Below are positions 56,095-64,000 of a DNA stretch of 64,000 nucleotides, piece by piece. Position 1 is the first letter of the stretch; every line of letters starts with the position of its first letter. This DNA comes from Eublepharis macularius. Taxonomy: Eukaryota; Chordata; Lepidosauria; Squamata; Eublepharidae. The stretch is taken from contig NC_072791.1 of assembly GCF_028583425.1 (NCBI RefSeq), positions 198,624,311 to 198,688,310 on the forward strand, given 5' to 3'. Below the pieces are notes generated by a model that did no database searches, had not been told where the DNA came from, and saw nothing but the letters and a program-made list of their open reading frames with translations. Made by a program: the position numbers and the translations under genes.

Positions 56095-56260
56095 ATGAAT
56101 TCGAAGTGGTTTATATGGTTCCTGTGAGGTAGGTTAGGCTGCGATTACATGACTGCCCCAAGATCTCCCAGTGAGCTTCAGGAAACAGTAGGGATTTGAA
56201 TCCAGTTCTCCAAGATCCCAGTCCAACTCTAACCACTACACTGTACTGGCTGTCTCCTGC
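56095..56260 (-). mobile_element. Sauria-type SINE, minus strand
   Basis: The + strand shows the inverse of the body (GTGAGGTAGGTTAGGCTGCG, CTGCCCCAAGATCTCCCAGTGAG) and then of the tRNA-like head (TTTGAATCCAGTTCTCCAAG...CTAACCACTACACTGTACTGG). Confidence 0.7.
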
Positions 56261-56794
56261 TTAAAAATTCCCTCTTGATGGTTTAGCCATTGCTTTGTGA
56301 TGCTTAATCTCCACATCAATCTAGTTTGATTGATGTGAGGTTGTTTTCCCTCCTCCACCTTCCAAATTTACAGGCAGTCAGGACAAGATACTGGTGGCAA
56401 CTGGGAAGGGTTATTTATTCTGTTTCTCAAGGGCATTAGTGGCTGCTGTTGAAAACATAAACAATTTTTGAATGCTTCTCTGACCTATATATATCACCCT
56501 GCTCCAGACCTATTTCTGATGCTTGTTTCTGTACTGGTCTCCTCAGCACTTTATTATCAGCAGTCAAAAATTTCTTGTTATCCAAAAATCTAACCAGCTT
56601 CATATACCCTTAGTAAGATAATACTAAATGATTTGGGTCAGTGCAATCCAGTTGAAGCCAACTGGAAATTTCATATTGATTTCAGTGGTGCTGCCCTTTG
56701 CTTGGAAATTTCCATGAAATTAAAAACAACTCCCTGTACTTAGCATGGTTCTAGGACTACCATATGAATTATTGCCACTAGTCAAAAAGTGGTG

Positions 56795-56880
56795 ACCTGG
56801 AGAACCATCCTAAGCAGAGTTACAGATTTCTAAGCCCAATGGATTTAGAAGGGTATAATTCTGTTTAGGACTGCACTGCC
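56795..56880. repeat. Short palindromic dispersed repeat
   Basis: ATCCTAAGCAGAGTTACAGA...TTCTAAGCCCA is followed by its approximate inverse, TTTAGAAGGGTATAATTCTG...TTTAGGACTGCAC. Fragments of the same repeat occur at 21639, 23085 and 47045. No coding capacity. Confidence 0.6.
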
Positions 56881-57821
56881 AGGGTGACCCCAAATCCTCC
56901 CAGCTGAAGTGTTTTTGGGTTTAAAGCCATTCAATAGATTGGAAGAGGGTTTAGTTCAAACCTGTTTTATAGTGCATTTGAGATCATATCCTAGGTGGTA
57001 GCTTTAAGCACCGCCCTTTGGCAAGAGAAGTCTGATTCAGTGCATTTAAGATGGGCTAAGTTTGCTAACTGCTTTGGATCTTGGCCTTCTGGTGCAGGTG
57101 TGTGACAAACAGCAATTCTGTAAGCCATGTTCCCTTTCACATGATGGGGAGCAGGGCAGGGAAACCTCCCCTCTGGATTTTTTTCCTTTTCATGCAGCCT
57201 TTTAAAAAGTGCAGGAGATGAGCAAGAAATAAAAACTTGACAGCCTTATAAAGTGGTGGGAAGAACTCAAGGGAAATGGCGATCTTATGGTGTACGTTAG
57301 AGGGCTACTCAACTATACTCATAATAAGAGTGGTGGCTGAAGGCTGATAAAGAGTTGGCATTCAGCATCGTTTTTGGATGGAGAGAGAATTCCCAGTCTC
57401 CCTTAGTCATAGTGACCTTGTGCACCCCCCGCCCCCACCCCGCATTTCAGTGTTAAGTCATCCAGAGACCCACATCCTGACTAATAATCATCATCGCCCA
57501 AATAATGATCACCAAATCTCCGTACCTCTTATAGTCAGGCTATGAGACAACTGAAAAATTCCATCTGTTTACTATTTTAACTATGCTGTTTTTCAGAATG
57601 CATCCGCTTAAAGCTAACTAACCCATATTCAGTTGTCTTAAGTATATATAATGTGCATGTGTGCAGGGGAGGGGGTTGTTTTTCTGGATTAATATGCCAC
57701 ACAAGAGCACAATTTATGTTTACGAGGCACTTGGCAACAAGAAATAATGTGGATGGGAGGAGCTGAAGGAATCTGTTGCTGCCCCTTAACAGAGATTGCT
57801 GTTTGTTGGTCCCTGTCTTAG

Positions 57822-58064
57822 ATTTGCTGCCCGCCAAGAATGGAGAGGAGCAGACGGTGCAGTTCCTTCTGGAGGTGGTGGACATTCTCCTGGCCTATGT
57901 GCGGAAGACCTTTGACAGATCCACTAAGGTGCTGGATTTCCACCACCCACACCAGCTCCTGGAAGGCATGGAAGGCTTCAACCTGGAGCTCTCTGACAAT
58001 CCAGAGTCACTCGAACAGATCCTAGTGGACTGCAGGGACACGCTGAAATATGGAGTCAGGACAG
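57822..58064 (+). CDS. GAD1: GAD1 coding exon 4
   Basis: A 243-base exon after GTCTTAG and before ACAG|GTGAGA. It completes Asp and encodes [58 protein letters not shown] and [20 protein letters not shown] with RTG, residues 98-178. This is the start of the conserved PLP-decarboxylase region (dimer-forming N-terminal segment). The active-site lysine and cofactor-binding residues lie in exons beyond the window. The sequence is almost identical to other vertebrate GAD67 proteins. The next coding exon (starting with the HPRFFNQLS block) is not found before 64000. Confidence 0.95.
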
Positions 58065-58190
58065 GTGAGAGAATTCCCTGGGATGTGCAGGAAACTACGG
58101 TGTAGAGATATTGTAAGAACCATTCCGACAAGCCTGGTGCTGCTGTCATGAAACTATGAGTGCACAGGGCAAGCTATTCAGTGTAGGCAC

Positions 58191-58446
58191 CAGGGCTTTT
58201 TTTCTGGGAAAAGAGGTGGTGGAACTCAGTGGGTTGCCCTTAGAGAAAATGGTCACATGGCTGGTGGCCCCGCCCCCTGATCTCCAGACAGAGGGGAGTT
58301 TAGATTGCTCTCCACACTGCTGGCATGGAAGGCAATCTAAACTCCCCTCTGTCTGGAGATAAGGGGGCAGGGCCACCAGCCATGTGACCATTTTCAAGAG
58401 GTTCCGGAACTTGGTTCCACCGTGTTCTAGCTGAAAAAAAGCCCTG
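58191..58446. mobile_element. hAT-type hairpin MITE with perfect target duplication
   Basis: Starts CAGGGCTTTTTTTCTGG, ends GAAAAAAAGCCCTG, and is flanked by GTAGGCAC on both sides (58183-58190 and 58447-58454). The arms are about 115 bases each around a short centre, with a matching GTCTGGAGAT...CAATCTAAACTCCCCTCTGT core. It lies 126 bases downstream of the exon 4 donor. The perfect 8-bp duplication points to a fairly recent hAT-driven insertion. Confidence 0.85.
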
Positions 58447-58589
58447 GTAGGCACCCTCAACTTACATGAGAAGTTTCTTCCAGCTTCTATCCTTCTGCGT
58501 CCTTCTATACAATTTGTGCCACTACTTTAATACAAGTTCAACACAAATATAGAACCCTGTGGGGAGGGTCTGAGGATCTCAGCATTATG

Positions 58590-58825
58590 AGAACTTAGGG
58601 TTGCCATACTCCAGGTGGTACGTTTATACTCCAGGTGGTGGCTGGAGATCTCCTGGAATTACAACTGATCTCCAGGCAACTCAGATAATTTCCCATGGAG
58701 AAAATGGCAACTTTGGAGGATGAACTGTACGGCATTATACTCAGACGAGCTCCCTACCCTCCCGGGCCCTACCCCTCAAATCTACAGAAATTTCACAAAC
58801 TGGAGCTGGCAACCCTATAAACTCC
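58590..58825. repeat. MITE-like repeat with AGGGTTGCCA ends
   Basis: Opens TTAGGGTTGCCATACTCCAG and closes GAGCTGGCAACCCTATAA, with a body GGTGGTGGCTGGAGATCTCC...AACTGATCTCCAGG, a very common squamate repeat. Related copies are at 63470-63835 and at the right edge (63983-64000). Confidence 0.65.
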
Positions 58826-60344
58826 TTATTTGGACAGGATGTTCTGGGCCAGGGGCAGATATATTCTGAATAAATTTTCATATGGGCAATAGATTACCTC
58901 CAAATCACTATAGTAGCATAATTAACATAGGCCCCTTCATACTGGGATTCTTACCCAGTAATAGGCCCATTTAACAGTTTGTATGAAGCGTCATTCAATA
59001 TGTAGAATCAAGAAACTAGCCAGAAACAAAGGTACTCTTAAGAAGTAATCATATGAGCTTGAACTCAGAAGGTCAATGGCCCTTTGTGAACCAGATATAC
59101 TATTGATACATCTAATTCTCAGCATGGCCCCATCTGTGGACACATAAATATGAAGATTGGGGCCATGAGCAGACAAGACAGATCTTTCCACTAACTTTAC
59201 AAATGCCTAAGAATTGCAGAAAAATCTGAAATCTAAAAAAAAATTGTAGTTATTGTGAGGATAAAATGGAGGAGAGAAGTATGAGATAAGCTGTGTTGGT
59301 TCCCTGTTGGGGAGAAACATAGGGTGTAAATGAAGTAAACAAATAATAAAACTGAAGATGGAGTGGGTGGCAGATAGAAGAAAAGCTGGTTGGCCAGTGG
59401 GAAGGCGAGAAGGAAACAAGGAAAGGGGAGCGGCTGCCAGGGAGAGATAAAGAGGAAATGGTGTGGGGAAGGGGATACAAGAAGAAATGAAGTGACCTCC
59501 AGAAGTGCTTGTGCATTTGTCACTTGTAGAAGTTCCATAAACACACTGTTTGAAGCCACCTGAAGTTACCCCTGTCTTATTGCTCATGTTAGGCAGGCTG
59601 TTGGCAGTTCTGTTTGTCACACAAATGGGCATTTTGCAGTGGTGTGTGTAGACAGCGTAGACGGGCACACTTTAAAAGTCATAATCTCTTGCACTTGATG
59701 GAAAGCAAGGGGCTTGTGTCTCGGGGGAACAATATCATTAGGTAAATGAGGGCATAAATGACACTGAATTTGCAGTTTCTCTTCTTTATATCCTCAAGAT
59801 GTTTAATGCCAAAAACAAAAGAAAAAAGGAGGGCTTTGGAGCCGAAGGATCGTTAATAGTTGTAACCCCACTGATAACTCATTACACAAGAAAAGTCTCC
59901 CGCTTCCAGGTCATTTCTGAGTAAGATACCAAGTATAATTTCAGTCGTAATTCTTCTTCTCCTTCTTCAGTGAGTGCTACTATTTTCGGGTCAAATGGTT
60001 TTAATAGCTTTAGTTTTCAAATATCTTGGGTGGGTTGTATGTGCGTGCCTGAAATATTTTAAGTCTTTCTAGAAATCTAAGTGGTTCATTCTTTCTGAAC
60101 ATGAATGCTACATCCACAAAGTGCTTCCAGAACCTTGGCAATAACAGAACAGATTCTTCCTAGTCTGTTACAACCCTATTTCTACTTAGGATTGCCAAGT
60201 ATTCAAGAATATATAATGCCTAGAGAATTTGTTATTGGTAGGTATATGAGGAATATTCCCATAGGTCTGAGTTGGGGGGGTAGATATGATTCACAGTGGG
60301 TATCAGTCAGTATAGCTAAGAATGAAGCCTTCATATTTTAATTA
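58826..60344. other. GAD1: GAD1 intron 4, nothing recognised
   Basis: AT-rich sequence with no exons or clear repeats. Minus-strand open frames at 59207-59668 are Ser/Pro/Phe-rich and unsupported. Confidence 0.4.
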
Positions 60345-62260
60345 GTTGATTAACTTTTTTACTGAGATTTAAGGGGGATTACACAGTGTAAATAAACACG
60401 ACCAATGAGGACAGTCAAAAAACAATACAGACCTGAGACAATGCAAAAACAAAATATAAGCCATTTAACAAGACATATTAAACAATATGAAAACTACCCA
60501 GTAGGAACTTACCTGCAGCAACAAACAGTACACAGTAGTACAGTCTAGAGTCACTATCGCTTTACCAGAGCATCTTTCTGAACCGTTTTCTTACAGCACA
60601 GTCCTATTACTTGTGTTAAAAAGCCCCGAGTAATTCAGTTTTGCATTGTCTGTGGAAGGCCAGGAATGTGGGAGCTTTCCTGACCTCTTCAGGCAGGCCA
60701 TTCCATAAGGTGGGGCCACTACCAAGAACGTATGCGTACAGGCGGCTGTTGATTTTGCCCATTTGCAGGGTGGCACCTGCAGAAGGCCCTGTTCAGATGA
60801 GCAAAGCTGCCATGGTGGAGCACAGGAGGAGAGGTGGGCCTGTAGAGATGAGGAGCCAAGGCCACGAATGACTTTTGATGTGATAGCCAAAACCTTGAAC
60901 TGAGCCCAGTAACTGATGGGTAGTGACTGTAAAATGGGAGCAATGTGCATGCTCTGCCTAGCTCCTGATAATAATTGAGCTGAGACGTTCTGCAGTAACT
61001 GGAGTCTCCAAGACAACATTGAAGGGAGACCTATGTACAGTGCATTACAGTAATTTATATTGCCATGGCATGGATCCAGGTGGCCAATTCGACAATGTCA
61101 AGGTAGGGTGCCATCGTTAGGGCTAAACTGAGTTTGAAAAGGGCATTTTTTGCAGCTGCATTAACTTGCTTCTCTAGCTGGGTCCAGTATAACCCTTAGG
61201 CTCTTAACTGAGTCTGCAAGGGTCAACTGAGCACCACTGAAAATGGGGAACCCTATATCCTTCAATATCTCTGTCTTCCCATCCTGCATCATTTCCATCT
61301 AGTCTGGACATTCAGTTTCAATTTGCTAGCTTTCAGCCATTTTTGCCACAGCTGTTGGACAGCGACTTCTACTGCATTTGGATAGCAAGATGTAAAGCTG
61401 AGCGTCATCTGCATATCGATGACATCTAGTTCCATAGCTATGTATGATTTCTCCTAAAGAGGCTGAATAACATGGAGGATAAGATTGCACCCTATGGAAC
61501 CCTGCAAGATAATCGCCACACTGAAGATAGCTATCTATCTTCCCTCAGCAACTTTTTGAGTCTGTGCCACGAGGAATGATTTCAACCAGTCCAAGGCACA
61601 TCCCATGACACCGACCGCTGCCTCCAAACACCTCAACAAGATGGCATGATCTGCTGTATCAAGTGCTGCAGATAGATCCAGGAGGAGCCGCAAAGAAGCA
61701 CAGCCTTTGTCTACATTCCGGCAAAGATCATCTACTAAAGCCACCTGAGCCATCATTCCATACCAGACTGAAAAGGGTCCAGAGCACAAAACTTATCCAA
61801 CGAGAGCTGAAGTTGGTCAGCAACTACTCTCTCAATCAGTTTGCTCAGAAAGGGCAGGTTAGAGACTGGGCAATAATCAGCCACATCATCTTTGTTTAGG
61901 GATGGTTTTTTAAGGAGCGGGCAGATAATCACCTCTTTGAGTAGCCAGGGAAAGAGGCCAAGTTAGTTACTGATTTATAATAGACATCAAGGGCTCATTT
62001 ATGTGGTCTTTACATGATTTTAGCAGCCAGGATTGGTGAGGATCCAGCACACAAGTAGTGGCCTTCAGAGATGCCAGGAGCCTGTCAATATCCATTACAG
62101 TAACTGGGTCAAAATGTCCCATAAGCAAACCAGGTGGCGTATTAAGGATTTCTTCTGCCTTGCCTGTATAACAGCTGAAATCTAGATCCGTGCATATTAG
62201 TCCTATTTTATCAGCAAATTTTTTTTGCAAGGGTGTCACAGCGAATTGCTTCTGAGCCAG
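60345..62260 (-). mobile_element. L2-like LINE, 5'-truncated, minus strand
   Basis: Reading the minus strand: VTVMDIDRLLASLKATTC with LDPHQSWLLK (61967-62239), then LRLLLDLSAALDTADHAILL (61535-61789), the catalytic box YADDAQLY (61392-61415), and QNVSAQLLSGARQSMHIAPI with KVIRGLGSSSL (60591-61019). These are L2 reverse transcriptase blocks in order. The 3' UTR extends to about 60345. Stops and shifts break the frame. Confidence 0.8.
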
Positions 62261-62274
62261 TAAATATTCAGATT

Positions 62275-62640
62275 TGTTTGTCTATGTTATTTATAGTCTG
62301 CCTTTCTCACTGAGATTACCCAGTGTAAATAAATAGATCAATGGCTGGGACATTCAATACACAAGCATAACAATAAGCAGGCATAATTCTGAATACAGGG
62401 ATGAAACATTCCAGAAACAAAACATAAGTAATTTGACACGACATATTAAACAATGTGGAAACTACACAGTAAGAGTATATATACATCTACAGACAGTACG
62501 CATCAGTATAGTCTATAGTCCCTTTCCCTTTACCAAGAGATCTCTTGGAGCCATTTCTTAGAGTGCAGCCCTATTATGTGAGTCAGAAGATGTTGAGATA
62601 CCTTAAACAATTGGGATGGTTGTGAACCAGCTGATGCAAT
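62275..62640 (-). repeat. Second L2-like LINE 3' UTR, minus strand
   Basis: Similar, in the same orientation, to 60345-60640: both carry CAGTGTAAATAAA, CGACATATTAAACAAT / AGACATATTAAACAAT, and a CAGTAC...CAGTATAGTCTA / CAGTAGTACAGTCTAGAG block. It starts near TAGTCTGCCTTTCTCACTGA, the complement of the L2 tail seen at 16715. It is a 3' end without a coding part. Confidence 0.65.
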
Positions 62641-63029
62641 GATTGCAGAGAAATTACATTTTGTTGCTACTATCACCGCTACATAAATTTTGAAATGGGC
62701 TCTACAGCATTATTTAATAGTAGTATTTATTATTTAGTTGTAGTATGGCATTATTTAGAAATAAGACTTCTGATTATCTGATGCCAGAGGCAGAAGAAAT
62801 CTATCACCAACCATCTCAGCCTGCTGGTGAGCTTCCAGACAGAAAGATGGACAGATATTTCCAAACCAATGGGACAGGCTTGGAGAAAGTATAGGAACAT
62901 ATTACAGCTGTCATACAATTGCTCTTTTGTATCTAAAAATCTCCTTGAGTATAGGAGTTTTCCAATTATTATAATATTCCATGGGTAATGTATGTGTATA
63001 GAGAGTTTATTTGCCTATTTCCTTCACTT
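62641..63029. other. Intron 4, nothing recognised
   Basis: AT-rich; no exon or repeat recognised. Confidence 0.35.
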
Positions 63030-63250
63030 TTACACTGTCTTTCTCCTCAGTGGGTTCCAAAGTGATGTGCGTTGCTTTCTTCTCCTCCATTTTATTCTCA
63101 CAACACACCTCATGTGGTAGGTATGTAACTGAGAGTATGTAACTGGCCCAAGATCACCCGGAAAGATTCCATGGCGGAGTAGGTATTCGAACCTGGGTCT
63201 CCCAGATCCCAATCCCGCACTCTAACCACTACTCCTCACTGGCTCCCTTT
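63030..63250 (-). mobile_element. Sauria-type SINE, minus strand
   Basis: The + strand gives the inverse of body and head: TTCTCACAACACACCTCATG, TAACTGGCCCAAGATCACC, TTCGAACCTGGGTCTCCC and CACTCTAACCACTACTCC. Nearly complete. Confidence 0.75.
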
Positions 63251-63469
63251 CCTGTCATACAAGAGAGAAGAGTTCCATATTTTATTGGACCAATTCTAAT
63301 TTTCAAAACATCTGTTCAAATAAGAACAAAGCAGATTACGCCCAACAGGGCTGCTAAAATAGGGGAGGTGGATTAGGGGTTGCAAAATTTCGAGGGCCTT
63401 GGACTTCCTAGCAGGACTCCATATGGGGGAAGGTACATTTTACTGGGAATTGGCAGTCCAGAAGGGTCC

Positions 63470-63835
63470 AGCCTAGGGCTGCCAGTCCCCCAGTGGAGGT
63501 GGGGATTCCCTGCTCCCAGCCTCTGCCCCCCTCCACCACCATTTACAGGGCCAGCTGGGGGGAGGGCCCTAGGGAATGGGCTCAGGAGGCAAAAAACCTC
63601 CCAGACCAGTGCACAGCAGGCACGCTATCCACAGGTGTGATGACATCACTTCTGGGAGTGATGTCATCATGCATGGTGGTGGGCATGCTCCTGCCATGTG
63701 TGATGACATCACTCCAGGAAGTGACATCATCACACTGCACTGGGAGAATGCGCATGCTTTGAGTGCGCATGAGGAGTCTCAAAAGATTAGTGCTGAGTTT
63801 TCCCCCGGGGGGAGGGTAGAGGTACCTGGCAACCA
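63470..63835. repeat. MITE-like repeat with internal CATCAC-rich tandem units
   Basis: Opens CTAGGGCTGCCAGTCCCCCA and closes GTACCTGGCAACCATAG. Inside are several GATGACATCACTTCTGGGA-like units in both orientations (63638-63735). This is a common squamate element related to the one at 58590. Confidence 0.55.
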
Positions 63836-63982
63836 TAGTCCAGCCCAGACTGCAATCCTCGTTAGTATGGAGGGAGGAACAAGAATAAACTAAAGATCAT
63901 GCCTGAAGACATTTATAGAAATGTATTTCCTTGAATCTATTTATCTGATGTCCAGATCGTGTGAGATTTGCTGAAGCCTGTC

Positions 63983-64000
63983 AGTAGGGTTGCCAGGTCC
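63983..64000. repeat. Left end of another AGGGTTGCCAGG repeat, cut by the window
   Basis: AGTAGGGTTGCCAGGTCC matches the start of the family at 58590 and 63470. Confidence 0.5.

Larger units (their letters stand above)
55740..57821. other. GAD1: GAD1 intron 3
   Basis: Holds a SINE at about 56095-56260 and a short palindromic repeat at 56795-56880. The rest is unrecognised. Confidence 0.5.

Noticed and set aside
59207..59668. Overlapping minus-strand frames in GAD1 intron 4
   Set aside because: Ser/Phe/Pro-rich translations of purine-rich DNA, in several frames at once; no family match.
1..64000. CRISPR arrays, prokaryotic operons, rRNA genes
   Set aside because: Nothing resembling them; the splice structure and repeats are those of a vertebrate nuclear genome.

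Overview
This is a stretch of vertebrate nuclear DNA, almost certainly from a squamate reptile. The reptile call rests on the repeats: tRNA-derived SINEs of the Sauria-SINE type, CR1, L2 and RTE/BovB LINEs, a DIRS retroelement, a Penelope-like element and many short hAT-type elements. A finer placement (gecko, skink, iguanian, snake) cannot be made from this window. There are no prokaryotic features.

Two protein genes can be supported, both on the + strand in the order seen next to each other in other amniotes. The 3' part of ERICH2 occupies about 0.6-20.5 kb. Four exons with a matching reading frame (11306-11544, 17208-17265, 17931-18002, 20421-20536) end in an acidic serine-rich tail and a stop at 20534-20536. 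An exon at 5804-5890 and a more tentative one at 600-679 join in phase upstream. The 5' end of GAD1 (glutamate decarboxylase 67) begins near 40 kb: a TATA box at 40058, a likely non-coding exon, the start codon at 40477, and coding exons 40477-40546, 44358-44420, 55581-55739 and 57822-58064. Together they encode residues 1-178. The rest of GAD1, including most of the PLP-dependent catalytic domain, lies beyond the right edge.

Layout: 0-20.5 kb holds ERICH2 exons separated by CR1, L2, SINE and hAT insertions. From 20.5 to 36.5 kb is intergenic DNA dominated by a degenerate but structurally complete DIRS element (26619-33015) with a Penelope-like element inserted between its gag and reverse transcriptase. 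From 36.5 to 47.5 kb is the GAD1 promoter and first introns, with low repeat density and GC/CpG-rich tracts (41.1-42.5 and 45.1-47.5 kb), which suggests regulatory DNA. From 47.5 to 64 kb are later GAD1 introns with foldback elements, MITEs, SINEs and a partial L2 LINE.

The most interesting points are: a possible intronic TATA promoter and alternative first exon of GAD1 that runs in frame into coding exon 3; the textbook DIRS architecture with inverted terminal repeats and an internal complementary region; the Penelope-like element with inverted terminal arms plus a perfect 60-bp inverted duplication at its RT/endonuclease junction; a cluster of four CCAAT boxes in a GAD1 intron; a hAT MITE with a perfect 8-bp target duplication 126 bp past a GAD1 splice donor; and a recurring family of foldback repeats. 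I found no wholly new system. Most of the accessory content is nested, decayed transposons.
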